DNA of 55,235 nucleotides from Actinomycetes bacterium (GCA_021777355.1 JAJYDO010000002.1:30254-85488), one strand, 5' to 3'; positions 18,015 through 27,335 are shown, numbered from the stretch's first letter. Notes: generated by a model from the sequence alone, not told the origin. Translations and numbers: made by a program.

Positions 18015-19349
18015 ATGACGTTGTCAAGTTCGCTCAAAGAGAGTTTTCAAAATCCCGTTAGAGACAGTTTCGCCAGCTTCTCAATGAAAACTCCAAGCAA
18101 AAAAATTATTGCATTGTCAGCCGTTTTGGCATTTATTCTATTTGTGATCATCCGCTCCACCGGTGCCTACGGTGTAACTTACAATCGAGACTTCCCACAG
18201 ACAACTAATCCGGCAGTAGCGGTAGCACAAGGCAAGCTCTCGTGCGCCTATGACGGCTCAATAGTAAATGATGCGAATCCGCTTTACCCGCTAATCTTGG
18301 CTTTGTCTCTTAGGGTTTTTGCCTCTTCTCGTGATATTTCACAGTTATTTGAAGTTGACTCTACGGTTTGTGCCAATCCAAATCCTCAAATCAGTCTTAC
18401 AGACAATTTAGCGAGTCACATTGTCATTGATACTTCGTTAATTACCTGGCTGGTGGTTGCATTTGGACTTATATACGTATTACAAAAGAGCAGGAGGAAA
18501 GATTCTTGGTTTCTGGTTTATGCTCTTTTTGGCCTTTCATTAATGCCTTTTTTTTCCGCTTCACTCTCCATATTTCTACACCCCGAAGATGTGTTGGCCA
18601 TCGGTCTCGTTTTAATTTCAACCGGGGCGATGTTGAGGGAAAAATGGATGCTTTCCGGTATTTTTGCAGGACTGGCACTTGACAGCAAACTAATTGCCGT
18701 TCCGTACATTCTGGTTCTGTTTATTCTTATCCCAGGCAAATCAAGAATAAGATTTGCAATGGCCGCGGTAGTTGTCTCGGCCCTTATTCTCTCCCCCTTC
18801 CTGATCACGCTTCCAAGCACTATCTTGGTCTTCTCCGGCCATTATGCATTGACCTTCCTTATTAGCGCGCCTTCCATTATGTGGTATCTAAAAGGAATCT
18901 TTGGTTCGCATACGGCCATTGCTTCAAGGGGGCTTCCGGTCGTATTGGCGGCAGTATTTTCAATTATATTCAAACTGAAATTGCCTAATGTCTTTAAAAA
19001 TACCGAAGCAGTTGTAGTTCTGCTTTGCGCATGTGCGATCCTGAGAGTGTTTTTTGAAGTTGAGGTATTTGCCTATTACTTGATGCCTATTTCGATCACT
19101 TTTTTCCTAGTAGTACTTATTTACGGCAGAGGCTACATGCTATATCTGTTCTGGTCATTTGTGACGGCACTTATTTACAACGCCACAAACGGCGCATGGG
19201 GAGAACAGTTTATGACTAAATTTTTTCTCCTTGCCCAGCTAATTGCAATTATTCCGCCATTATTATTTGTTATTTCATTGGTATTTTTTCGTTGGAAAAC
19301 GTGGGGAGCGTCTGCCGAATTAGATGATCGACAGCTGCAGGTGACCTAA
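18015..19349 (+). CDS. polytopic membrane protein, GT-C glycosyltransferase-like
   Basis: This 444-residue protein has about ten hydrophobic helices. A long soluble loop follows helix 1 and contains a conserved-looking NRDFPQTTNP, as in lipid-linked-sugar mannosyltransferases where an acidic residue in the first loop is catalytic. A further HPED (in IFLHPEDVLAIG) and DSKLIAVPY are also reminiscent of GT-C/GT87-type enzymes. An alternative start (ATG 18084, MKTPSKK) would remove 23 residues. I do not know the substrate. It is convergent with the radical SAM gene, 5 bp apart, with no terminator visible. Confidence 0.55.
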   Translation: MTLSSSLKESFQNPVRDSFASFSMKTPSKKIIALSAVLAFILFVIIRSTGAYGVTYNRDFPQTTNPAVAVAQGKLSCAYDGSIVNDANPLYPLILALSLRVFASSRDISQLFEVDSTVCANPNPQISLTDNLASHIVIDTSLITWLVVAFGLIYVLQKSRRKDSWFLVYALFGLSLMPFFSASLSIFLHPEDVLAIGLVLISTGAMLREKWMLSGIFAGLALDSKLIAVPYILVLFILIPGKSRIRFAMAAVVVSALILSPFLITLPSTILVFSGHYALTFLISAPSIMWYLKGIFGSHTAIASRGLPVVLAAVFSIIFKLKLPNVFKNTEAVVVLLCACAILRVFFEVEVFAYYLMPISITFFLVVLIYGRGYMLYLFWSFVTALIYNATNGAWGEQFMTKFFLLAQLIAIIPPLLFVISLVFFRWKTWGASAELDDRQLQVT

Positions 19350-19354
19350 CTACA

Positions 19355-20611
19355 TTAAATCTTCAAACAGCATTTTTTGTAGAGTTTTTGGCTTCCACAC
19401 GGACAAGGATCATTGCGGCCCACTTTATTTTCGCTGGTAATTCTTGCCTCGGAAGCATTAATTTCTTCCATAATATATTTGAGGCTCCCTCTTGTTCTTG
19501 CCAATTCGACCATTCGTTTTAGATATGGCTCAACATGATCAAAGTATGCATAATATCCCTCGCATAGAATGTTTTGTGCAGCATTGTCTGAATTTTTGAT
19601 TCGATGCTTTGGGCAGCCGCCGTTGCAGGCAAATAGATACTTGCATCCCCTGCATTGGTCTGATAGGTTTGCGGCTTTGCCGTTCCCAAAGCTAATTTGA
19701 AAATCACTCGTTAGCATTTCTTTCATAGAAGTGGCGCCAATGTTGCCTAGATGATACTTAGGCTCTACGTAGTGGTCGCAACTAAATACGCTTCCCTCGT
19801 GCTCAACGACTAAGGCATTTCCACATGTAGGCGAGTGAATGCATAGGCTGTTTCCGTTTCCGGAAAATGCCAGAAGTGACTCTACAAATGTTTGGATCTC
19901 AATCTTTTCAACATCACGACGGACCCATCTGTCGAAAATCTTATTTAGAAACGAGCCGTATGAAGGACCATCTACGCTTATCGGATCTACGGAATTGTCG
20001 TCTCGAATAATAACAACTGGGAGAAACTGGAGCCATCGTATACTCAAATCTAAGAAGTACTCATATATCTCCATGGGATGGCTAGAGCTTTTTGACGTAA
20101 GAGTGCATAAAATATCCGGATCGATCCCCTCTTCCCTCAGATAGTTAAGACCAGCAACTACTTTTCTGTGCGTCGACCTTCCTGCTTTATCTACACGTAT
20201 TGTATCGTGTAGCCTAAAGCTGCCATCGATGCTCAACCCGACTTCAAATCTCTCTGCGGCTAGAAATTTAGCCCACTCCTTATTTAAGAGGGTTCCATTG
20301 GTCTGAAGAGAATTTATCACCCTCCAATTTTCAGGCACATGTTTGCGCTGCAATCTCACAACGTCTTCATAAAATGGTATCCCCATCAGCGTAGGCTCTC
20401 CCCCATGCCACACAAAATGTAATGTAGTTCCCGTATTGGATTCAACCATATTTACAATTAGGTTCTCTAGGACTGATTCTGTCATCTTAAAGTGTTCTCG
20501 ATTAGAAAACAGACTTTTTTTATCCAAGTAGTAACAGTAGCGGCAATTTAAGTTACAGGTAGAACCAATCGGCTTAGCCATAACCAGGAGCGAGCCGCTT
20601 GAATCGGTCAT
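19355..20611 (-). CDS. radical SAM/SPASM maturase-like protein with SEC-C tail
   Basis: The 418-residue protein has the radical SAM motif CNLNCRYC (Cys 19, 23, 26), VWHGGEPTLMG and NGTLL. A SPASM region follows with Cys in LCIHSPTCGN, FSCDHY, and CRGCKYLFACNGGCPKHR. This is the architecture of anaerobic sulfatase-maturating enzymes, which convert Cys or Ser to formylglycine, and of related peptide modifiers. The end, GRNDPCPCGSQKLYKKCC, is a SEC-C metal-binding motif. No sulfatase with a C/S-x-P-x-R motif is visible in the window, so the target is unknown. It is 116 nt downstream of the acyl-CoA-synthetase-like gene and lacks a clear SD, so operon membership is uncertain. Confidence 0.85.
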   Translation of the reverse strand: MTDSSGSLLVMAKPIGSTCNLNCRYCYYLDKKSLFSNREHFKMTESVLENLIVNMVESNTGTTLHFVWHGGEPTLMGIPFYEDVVRLQRKHVPENWRVINSLQTNGTLLNKEWAKFLAAERFEVGLSIDGSFRLHDTIRVDKAGRSTHRKVVAGLNYLREEGIDPDILCTLTSKSSSHPMEIYEYFLDLSIRWLQFLPVVIIRDDNSVDPISVDGPSYGSFLNKIFDRWVRRDVEKIEIQTFVESLLAFSGNGNSLCIHSPTCGNALVVEHEGSVFSCDHYVEPKYHLGNIGATSMKEMLTSDFQISFGNGKAANLSDQCRGCKYLFACNGGCPKHRIKNSDNAAQNILCEGYYAYFDHVEPYLKRMVELARTRGSLKYIMEEINASEARITSENKVGRNDPCPCGSQKLYKKCCLKI

Positions 20612-20727
20612 ATCTTACACATTTCTTTTTTTGAAAGTAATGTAGAGCGAGCACAAAGAAAGCCGATTATCTGGCAAGCTAAAGGGAAATTCAGAACAAT
20701 CTCGCAAGGAACACGGCTCCATGCCAA

Positions 20728-21933
20728 TCAGTCATCGAGAACATAAAGCATGCCGTTTGGATCTGATGCGGCAAGGACTCCGGTTAAATATCGCTTTCCA
20801 CTTAGCTGGTCTGCTGCTTGGCCTTCCAGAGATGGAGCCAGAGAAGGTGCCCATGCAGAGATCATTGCTTCATCAATAAGTTCCCAAAGGGTGGTAATGG
20901 GCTCGCCGTTGTCCGGATCAGCCGGAGTCACATGCATATTTGGAAGTGCGATACCTGCAGCCTCATCAAGGTACCAACTTGGATGAGCTCCCAGCATTGC
21001 TAACGTCACAGGACTTCCTAAAAGAGTCAGAGCAGATCCAACTGAATTGTCGATATCGCGCCTCGCATCTGAAGAGAAAACCCCGTTGATGCCTACAATG
21101 GCAGATTGACCGGTAGTGTAGTTGCTTTTCTTTTTCCGCCCGCTTCCTACCCAGGTATCTAATGCGTCTTCCATGGAGCTAAATAGCCATTTAGGCGACA
21201 TCATTTCCGCCAGTTCCTTGCCTTGCTGCCCACTTGGGGTGAAATAACAAGTACAACCACTTAACATTGCAGTTATCATTCCAACTAGTCCTTGCCAACT
21301 ACAAGGCGAGTAAGTAATTGCCCAAGTCGATTCTTGTTCGCTCGAATAGAACGCTTGCATTGAAATAGCGCCCGCCAAAATAGAGCGGTGGCTATGCCAA
21401 GCTACACCTTTATCAAATGGCAATCCGATGACAGTATCGTTAAATGCTCTAGAAATTGGTGGTCCAACCTGGTCTTGATTAACTGGATCTTTTAAGGTAC
21501 TTACATCGGTGGCATTAATGCCTATACTTGAAAGAATCTCGGCACCCATGCCATCGCAAACAAATTTGAGATTTCTTTCATTTAAAATTGACTTGATATC
21601 TCCATCACTCGGGATCAAGAGAACTTTTAAGGACGAAGCAATTGCCGCCAGAGTGAGAAGTGCTCCGTCGAGAGACGGACCAGCTACCACAGCCAGCATT
21701 TGGTCAGAAGAAGAAGCTAGAACATTTAAATTCTTAGCGACAGTTTCAATTTGTTCAGCTAGCTCGCCAGCATTTAATACTCGGGAGCCACTTCCTAATA
21801 AAGGTATTTCAGCTGAGTGCTTTAGCCATTTCTCAATAGCTGCCTCTTCAATAAAATATGGTGGAACCCCGAGAACTCTAGGAACCCCGTCAGGCCAGTA
21901 CCAACTTGGCGTAGTAGCAATAGTTTTAGGCAT
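20728..21933 (-). CDS. degenerate acyl-CoA synthetase (ANL superfamily)-like protein
   Basis: The 401-residue protein keeps the outline of an AMP-forming acyl-CoA synthetase N-terminal domain. It opens WYWPDGVPRVLGVP...AIEKWL and has a VVAGPSLDGALLTLAAIAS region and HSHRSILAGAI, like the ThrHis-Arg segment after the P-loop. The phosphate-binding loop itself is degraded: where enzymes have Ser/Thr-Gly-Thr-Thr-Gly-x-Pro-Lys-Gly, this has DTVIGLPFDKG. The YRTGD-type motif and the C-terminal swivelling domain are absent. It is therefore probably not a normal ligase; it may bind an acyl or aromatic ligand. The ATG overlaps the preceding membrane-protein stop and has AGGAGG upstream, so it belongs to the molybdoenzyme operon. 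Confidence 0.6.
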   Translation of the reverse strand: MPKTIATTPSWYWPDGVPRVLGVPPYFIEEAAIEKWLKHSAEIPLLGSGSRVLNAGELAEQIETVAKNLNVLASSSDQMLAVVAGPSLDGALLTLAAIASSLKVLLIPSDGDIKSILNERNLKFVCDGMGAEILSSIGINATDVSTLKDPVNQDQVGPPISRAFNDTVIGLPFDKGVAWHSHRSILAGAISMQAFYSSEQESTWAITYSPCSWQGLVGMITAMLSGCTCYFTPSGQQGKELAEMMSPKWLFSSMEDALDTWVGSGRKKKSNYTTGQSAIVGINGVFSSDARRDIDNSVGSALTLLGSPVTLAMLGAHPSWYLDEAAGIALPNMHVTPADPDNGEPITTLWELIDEAMISAWAPSLAPSLEGQAADQLSGKRYLTGVLAASDPNGMLYVLDD

Positions 21934-22463
21934 CAGTGGCCTCCTGGAATTACTGTCGCGCTTGACATTGCCATAATAAGAGTTGCGCCTAAAGCTGTTG
22001 CTAATTCAGCTTTGAGCACTCTATTCATTCTTGAAATTGACTTGAGCCTCATCTCTTTCATTTTTTCCCGTCCGGCCTCTCCTTGGGTGGTCTCAGCTCT
22101 TATATGTGAACTTGGATGGAGGAAAACTCCCATAACAAGAACGAATCCTACCAGTGCCAACCATATCGTGGCGCCAACTATTCCTCTGACAAGTCCCGAT
22201 AGCCCAACCTCAAATACGCCATTAGTGCCGACTAATACTCCATGGTGATCAATCAGGCCAAGAACTGCCCAAGATAGTGCAACCAAACCGAGTGAGGCAA
22301 GTGCCAGGTACTTATAAATGCGTCCCATCTTCAAACACAATATACCGGTTTGTCCAGGCGGCAACCCCTTTTGAAGCGGTCTCCAAACCCATGCCATCAC
22401 CAAAGCACCGCCAAGATAAACTGACCAGCCCATTCCAAAAACGAACAACAGAATGACCTTCAC
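21933..22463 (-). CDS. four-helix membrane protein, second of a paralogous pair
   Basis: The likely start is GTG at 22463, whose first base is the last base of the preceding gene's TAG stop; this gives 176 residues. A start at 22556 would create a 94-nt overlap and a non-hydrophobic extension, so I reject it. Four hydrophobic helices are seen. The first, with VYLGGALVMAWVWRPLQKGLPP, aligns with the upstream gene's VYLGGSVAMEFVLGPAQKFIPP, and the next block (GRIYKYLALASLGLVAL versus ADRFLALVWGSLALFP) also matches, so the two arose by duplication. The family resembles small CopD/DUF2269-like membrane proteins. It may anchor, or pass electrons to, the molybdoenzyme encoded upstream (inference). 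Confidence 0.65.
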   Translation of the reverse strand: MKVILLFVFGMGWSVYLGGALVMAWVWRPLQKGLPPGQTGILCLKMGRIYKYLALASLGLVALSWAVLGLIDHHGVLVGTNGVFEVGLSGLVRGIVGATIWLALVGFVLVMGVFLHPSSHIRAETTQGEAGREKMKEMRLKSISRMNRVLKAELATALGATLIMAMSSATVIPGGH

Positions 22464-22996
22464 TAAATCAGTCCGTTCCCATAAGCCATGGAGGCGCCTA
22501 ATAACACGATGAATACTGCCACGCCCAAATCTATCCTGGTAATAATACTTACCCATCTTGCAGCTTTCCCTGCTCTCTCTAGATTCGCAGAGACGTTCGA
22601 TCCGCCTCCTTTCCCGCTAGCTTTTTGGTTTAATCTCGGCCGCAAGACAAAAGTTATAATTAATCCGTTAACAACCAAGACGCACCAGAGAAATATCATC
22701 CCAAATAAAGTCCTGCCATAAGTTGTGGTAAAAAACTTGTCTCCACTCACATTGCTTTGATTTGAGGTTGAAAATAACAAAAGCATTCCACTAATGGGAA
22801 ATAGGGCAAGGGAGCCCCAGACCAATGCTAAAAATCTATCGGCAGATTTCTGCCCCATTACCTGGGCTTGGGCCGGAGGAATAAATTTTTGCGCGGGACC
22901 TAGTACGAACTCCATTGCCACTGAACCGCCCAAATAGACAGCTACTGCCAGGAGATGTAGATATGATGCCAATACGCTAACCCAAGTGGATGTCAT
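22463..22996 (-). CDS. four-helix membrane protein, first of a paralogous pair
   Basis: The 177-residue protein has helices at about 8-30, 55-75, 90-120 and 150-172. His13 lies in helix 1 (YLHLLAVAVYLGG), a position where related CopD/HemJ-like membrane proteins often have functional His; the second copy has Phe there. AAGGAGGA precedes the ATG. The gene follows the nitroreductase-like gene by 14 nt and is coupled to its paralogue by a TAGTG overlap. A role as membrane anchor or quinone-side partner of the cytoplasmic molybdoenzyme is plausible but not shown. Confidence 0.65.
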   Translation of the reverse strand: MTSTWVSVLASYLHLLAVAVYLGGSVAMEFVLGPAQKFIPPAQAQVMGQKSADRFLALVWGSLALFPISGMLLLFSTSNQSNVSGDKFFTTTYGRTLFGMIFLWCVLVVNGLIITFVLRPRLNQKASGKGGGSNVSANLERAGKAARWVSIITRIDLGVAVFIVLLGASMAYGNGLI

Positions 22997-23010
22997 TTGT
23001 ATCCTCCTTT

Positions 23011-24570
23011 TTATTGATTATTACTATTTTGTGCTGGGTCATTATGTCCTGGATGCCAAAGAGGAAAGTGGTTTAGAATACTGCCTGTCAACGCGTAGGG
23101 CTCACCGCTAATACCTTGATAGCGACGATAGAAATTAGGGTCGACGTGGTGGACTTGAACAGAAAGTTTTGCTCTCATCGGGGAGATGTACGCAGGAGCG
23201 CAGCCGTATTTTTTGACAATGTAATCTACAGTTGCAATAGCGGCCTCAACCGCCCAGTCGGCTACATAGCTTCTCGGATTTTGCTTAATGGACTCCATGG
23301 TTTCGGCTTCGTAAGGGCCTTGTAAGCCATTTTTCCAGGGTCCGGTAGCTGAAAATGGAGTGGCGCTGTTGTTACGCAGATCTGCAACATAGCGCACTGC
23401 CGCCTCAGCGTCTTTAAATCTAGGAGTTGGCACCGCAACGGCTTCTTTAACCCCTTCTAACCCAATACAAGTAGTGGTAGTTGATGGATTTAGAGTTCCT
23501 TCTCGACTAATAAAATTAAACCCAAGCCCTTTGGCAACTTCCGGATAGGCGCCGAGAACTAAATCGTCGGCATAGCTGCCTGTCATCCATGCGCCTAATC
23601 CAAGTGCCTCGCTGGCAAGCCTAATATTTTGAACAATTGCTCCGGCTTGGCCGGCATGGAGCATCAAAGCCAACTCGTCAAAAGCCGGGATTGGAAATCC
23701 AACTTCCAAAAATCCGGGTCTGATCCAATCTTGGCATCCGGCAGGCTCATTCGTATCGGGATCCATAAGGTAAAAACCAGACCACTCGTATGAAGTTAGA
23801 AGCTGGTTGAACCATTCCAAACCAACATCTCCCACGGGAAGCAGCCAAGTGCTTCCCGGCCGATTCAAGTTATATTGGCCAGGTCCTGTTGCGTTTACTA
23901 TTTTTGTTCCCTCAGGCGAGGAAGGCCAAGATACATCGGGGCGTTTATCCGAGATTTTAATTAGGCTTTCCCGATACCACTTGATTATCTTTCCGTAATC
24001 TTGTGCATCTCTGATCTCTACCAGTGAGAGTCTTTCAGTCGAAGGTTTATAAATAGATACTCCGCTGTCATTTATTACAAACAAGTCAACGCTCAAATCA
24101 TTTGAAGAAGAAGGAACGGTTCTCCCGGCCCAGGAAAGCAGACCGGACAGTCCTCCATTTACCGCAATATCAGCTAAGATCACGCCATTTGGTCCCAAAG
24201 CTGCCCAACAAAGCAAGGCTTCTTCCAGTTCAGTTAATGACACAGGCTCTGAGTGCGAGGCAAAACTTAAGGGACCTTCTTTTTGAGCTATTGCATGGCC
24301 GCTTGACCATTCAAATGACTCTTGCTCGCCTGTTTCTATCTGATAACCGAGTCCGACTCTACGAGTTCTCAGGGTTGACAAAAGCTGAAAAAGTGTTCCG
24401 GAATCTTCAAAAGCATGCTTAAGAAGCTGCTGCTCTTGTTCGCTCACTGGATAGTGCTCCCGAACCTCTTCTTTATAATCTTGGCCTTTTGATGTTACTT
24501 GTGGAAAATTCTCCCTGGTTTGCACAGGGCTTGTGGATTCAGCTTCTTTTTCTTTTTTTCCAAATTTCAT
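23011..24570 (-). CDS. nitroreductase-superfamily-like protein
   Basis: This 519-residue protein shows the outline of the SagB/ThcOx branch of the nitroreductase (FMN) superfamily. A TRRVG segment occurs near residue 70. LTELEEALLCWAALG follows, then GRTVPSSSNDLSVDLFVI, the usual RxxPSxGxxxPxE-like block, and later an amphipathic IVQNIRLASEALGLGAWM helix typical of the fold. The usual Glu after the PS block is missing or shifted. The first 50 residues are charged and probably disordered. The start overlaps the alpha2 stop by ATGA with GAGGAG upstream, so the protein is made with alpha2. It could be a flavin electron carrier or assembly factor; certainty is moderate for the fold, low for function. 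Confidence 0.55.
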   Translation of the reverse strand: MKFGKKEKEAESTSPVQTRENFPQVTSKGQDYKEEVREHYPVSEQEQQLLKHAFEDSGTLFQLLSTLRTRRVGLGYQIETGEQESFEWSSGHAIAQKEGPLSFASHSEPVSLTELEEALLCWAALGPNGVILADIAVNGGLSGLLSWAGRTVPSSSNDLSVDLFVINDSGVSIYKPSTERLSLVEIRDAQDYGKIIKWYRESLIKISDKRPDVSWPSSPEGTKIVNATGPGQYNLNRPGSTWLLPVGDVGLEWFNQLLTSYEWSGFYLMDPDTNEPAGCQDWIRPGFLEVGFPIPAFDELALMLHAGQAGAIVQNIRLASEALGLGAWMTGSYADDLVLGAYPEVAKGLGFNFISREGTLNPSTTTTCIGLEGVKEAVAVPTPRFKDAEAAVRYVADLRNNSATPFSATGPWKNGLQGPYEAETMESIKQNPRSYVADWAVEAAIATVDYIVKKYGCAPAYISPMRAKLSVQVHHVDPNFYRRYQGISGEPYALTGSILNHFPLWHPGHNDPAQNSNNQ

Positions 24571-27335
24571 GAAGACTCCTCTATCCCTTGGCTATCTGGA
24601 ACTGGCATGATTCCCACTGATACGGATCGATCACTTGGGACGGGCTGCCAACCAAAAGGCAAATAACGCAGATGGCCGTATTTCCCGACCAGATGCAGCC
24701 ACTTAACCATGCCGGGCTCGACCTCATTTGATCCGTTCCATCCCTCAAACATATGTGGCTCGAAACCATTGTAGATGATTAGTTGATTAGGTCTGACCCG
24801 AGGTGCCACTTTGACCATGGCTACGAAAGATCCGTGGTCGTTAAAGACTTTCACCTTTGTACCTTCACCAATATTTAATTCGAGAGCATCTTTAGCTCCC
24901 ATGACCACAAGCGGTTGCCCGCGATGTGTTGAAAGCACAGCGCTATTTCCCATGCTCACGGCGTGTACAGTCCACCTAGAGTGTCCGCTGGTCAAAACAA
25001 AAGGGTAATCTCCGCCCATTTTTGGATTGTCTTTGTGTCGAGGAAGTGCTTCATCAGCATCCATGAACCAAGGGTGATCTATGTAAAACTGAGCTCTTTT
25101 GGTCAGTGTAGGGAAAGGAAGTTTCTTGTCGACGTGCCACTGGAAGGCAGTTAGAACCTTGTCCTTTTTTACATCGGTTGCCACCGAAAGACCAGGCGCA
25201 AATACTCCAAGTCCTGTGAATCGGATCGTACCCTTAGACCTAAGTGTTTCAACTGAAGTTCCAGGAGGAAGAGTGCCGGCATCTGAAGAATCTCTTATCC
25301 ATTCATCAATCACCGACTCATCATTTGGGAATGCTCCGCCGATAGTGTAACTATCCCCAACCGTGTCGAGCCTTCTTGATTGCCTCCGGCCATCGGTGAA
25401 TTCAACAATATCTCGCTCAACGGAACGCTCAGATATCTTATTTGCCAATGCCGAGAATATCTCCCACTCGGTCCTTGCCTCTCCTTTAGGTTCGACAGCC
25501 TTGTCGCTAAATGCCAAATGGAGAGTATGGGTAATTGGGTACTGGACATTCACCCTTTCATACTGCATGGCTGCAGGCAAGACAATGTCGGCATAAAGAG
25601 CAGTAGATGACATTCTTATGTCAACTGCCACAATCTTTTCAAGCTTTGGCCAAAGGGTTTCCAAAATTGCCCGCTTGCCTCCGCGAGCTCGCCTCATCGG
25701 ATTGGTCCCAACCGTGAAAAACACTCTTGGCGCCATTCCTGCTGAGGGCCTGGCAACTCCACCCCACCATCCACGTCTTAGGGCATCTTCCATGTACGAG
25801 CTAAATGACTTCGTCATAGTTGGTTCCTGCCAGGCGGCATTGTTCCAAGACTCCTTGTAACCAACATGGTTATAGTTGAAAAAGACCGGAGGAGCCGAAG
25901 TGCCTGCACTCGTCGAAAGTGTCAGAAGCTGGTTCCCAAGCATCTCATCAGTAGCTTCAGGATCTCTTTGCCTGAGTTGTTCCATTGATGCGTCAATTCC
26001 ATCCAAGAGACGCGCGGTTTCTTCAACACCTTGCTTAGTCTTCATTGAAAATAATAAGTACCCATCAAGTCCAGCTAGTGCTAGGCCCTGAATCCCGGTT
26101 CCTGGTTTTCCCCAGTTTCCGGTTAAGGCAAGTAGCAAACACATAGATCGTTCCATTAAGTCGCCGTGAAAATACTTCGGCGCATTAAAGCCTTCTATGA
26201 TCTTTGTCTTATTTCCTGCAATTATTAAGGCTAGCTCTTTTATGGTTTCAGGCGATACTCCACAAATTGCACTGGCCAGATCAGGCGTGTAATCTAATAG
26301 TCTTTTCTCAATGAGATCGAGTACCGTAATTACTTCAATTTCACTGTTATCTGCCAAAGTAACTTTGAAAGGCCCGTGAAGTTCAGGATCTATTTCGCCA
26401 AGATCTAAAGTGCTCCTTGGCACTTCAATCACTCCTGCTGTCTTGTCCCAAAAATAGAAGTGCTCCTCTGATCCGCCTTTGACTAGATCGCGCTCACGAA
26501 GAAATCTTAAATTGTCACTTCTCACCAAAAGTGGCAAGTCTGTTTGTGATTTTACAAAATCTTGATCTTCTTTTCCTTCTTGTAGTAATACCTGACAAAT
26601 CGATAGAGCAAGTGCTGCATCACTGCCGGGTTTCACCGGCACATACATGTCAGCGTTCACGCAGCTGGCGTTGTAGTCAGGAGCAATGGAGACGACCTTG
26701 GCGCCTCGGTAGCGGGCCTCTGAAATGTAGTGAAAGTATGGAATGGACGTGTATGCGGGATTGGCGTGCCACAAAAGAAGCACTTCGCTATGGAAGCTGT
26801 CATCTACAGTACTTGCGCAGGAGAATTTGCCAAAAGTTATGTGCTGTCCGATTGGAAGGTCATTGACAAGTCCCTGGGCGTCTAAGGTCACTGCACCAAT
26901 AAGTGAAGCCAGCCTTAGAAAAGGAGACTGGGCCATGAGGCCGCCTTCTACGCTTTCTTCAAAGACTACGGATTCAGGTCCGTCCTCATCAATTGCATCA
27001 ATTATGGAATCAGCAATTTCAACGAGTGCTTCGTCCCAAGTAATTTCTTCCCATTTGCCCGAGCCTCTCTCCCCGACTCGCCTGAGAGGCTTGGTGACCC
27101 GATCCTCCCCGTCGAGTTGAAGACTCCATGCGCTTCCTTTTTGACAGCCCAGTGGATTAAAATCAGGCACGCCAGATTCAATCTCGCCTATCGTCCCGCC
27201 TTGTTCTTCAAAGGCGACTTTGCCCTCTCGCGAATAGACGCGATATGAACAGGTTGCCAGACAGTTAAGGCAGTGAGTTCCCCAAGTTACTCGATCCCAA
27301 CTCCACCTTTTCCGGTATTGGCTGGTAGTATCCAC
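24567..27335 (-). CDS. type II DMSO-reductase-family catalytic subunit, alpha2
   Basis: The 922-residue molybdopterin enzyme starts at GTG. FS0 cluster ligands are in GTHCLNCLATC: His21 or Cys22, Cys25, Cys29, with Cys64 in NPLGCQKGSAW. NDLPIGQHITFG (159-170) aligns with the NarG loop carrying the Mo ligand Asp222, so Asp159 is the predicted Mo ligand, the hallmark of type II enzymes. Later blocks include VSIAPDYNASCVNADMYVPV, NWGKPGTGIQG, VGTNPMRRARGG and the C-terminal MGDBD domain with TSGHSRWTVHAV. No twin-arginine or other export signal precedes the catalytic domain. It is closest in the window to alpha3. It has no beta subunit of its own and may share the single beta/gamma/delta set. 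Confidence 0.88.
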   Translation of the reverse strand: MDTTSQYRKRWSWDRVTWGTHCLNCLATCSYRVYSREGKVAFEEQGGTIGEIESGVPDFNPLGCQKGSAWSLQLDGEDRVTKPLRRVGERGSGKWEEITWDEALVEIADSIIDAIDEDGPESVVFEESVEGGLMAQSPFLRLASLIGAVTLDAQGLVNDLPIGQHITFGKFSCASTVDDSFHSEVLLLWHANPAYTSIPYFHYISEARYRGAKVVSIAPDYNASCVNADMYVPVKPGSDAALALSICQVLLQEGKEDQDFVKSQTDLPLLVRSDNLRFLRERDLVKGGSEEHFYFWDKTAGVIEVPRSTLDLGEIDPELHGPFKVTLADNSEIEVITVLDLIEKRLLDYTPDLASAICGVSPETIKELALIIAGNKTKIIEGFNAPKYFHGDLMERSMCLLLALTGNWGKPGTGIQGLALAGLDGYLLFSMKTKQGVEETARLLDGIDASMEQLRQRDPEATDEMLGNQLLTLSTSAGTSAPPVFFNYNHVGYKESWNNAAWQEPTMTKSFSSYMEDALRRGWWGGVARPSAGMAPRVFFTVGTNPMRRARGGKRAILETLWPKLEKIVAVDIRMSSTALYADIVLPAAMQYERVNVQYPITHTLHLAFSDKAVEPKGEARTEWEIFSALANKISERSVERDIVEFTDGRRQSRRLDTVGDSYTIGGAFPNDESVIDEWIRDSSDAGTLPPGTSVETLRSKGTIRFTGLGVFAPGLSVATDVKKDKVLTAFQWHVDKKLPFPTLTKRAQFYIDHPWFMDADEALPRHKDNPKMGGDYPFVLTSGHSRWTVHAVSMGNSAVLSTHRGQPLVVMGAKDALELNIGEGTKVKVFNDHGSFVAMVKVAPRVRPNQLIIYNGFEPHMFEGWNGSNEVEPGMVKWLHLVGKYGHLRYLPFGWQPVPSDRSVSVGIMPVPDSQGIEESS

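Noticed and set aside
22464-22556. Start of the second paralogous membrane protein at 22556
   Set aside because: It would overlap the preceding gene by 94 nt and add a non-hydrophobic extension absent from the paralogue; GTG 22463 with a stop-start overlap is better.
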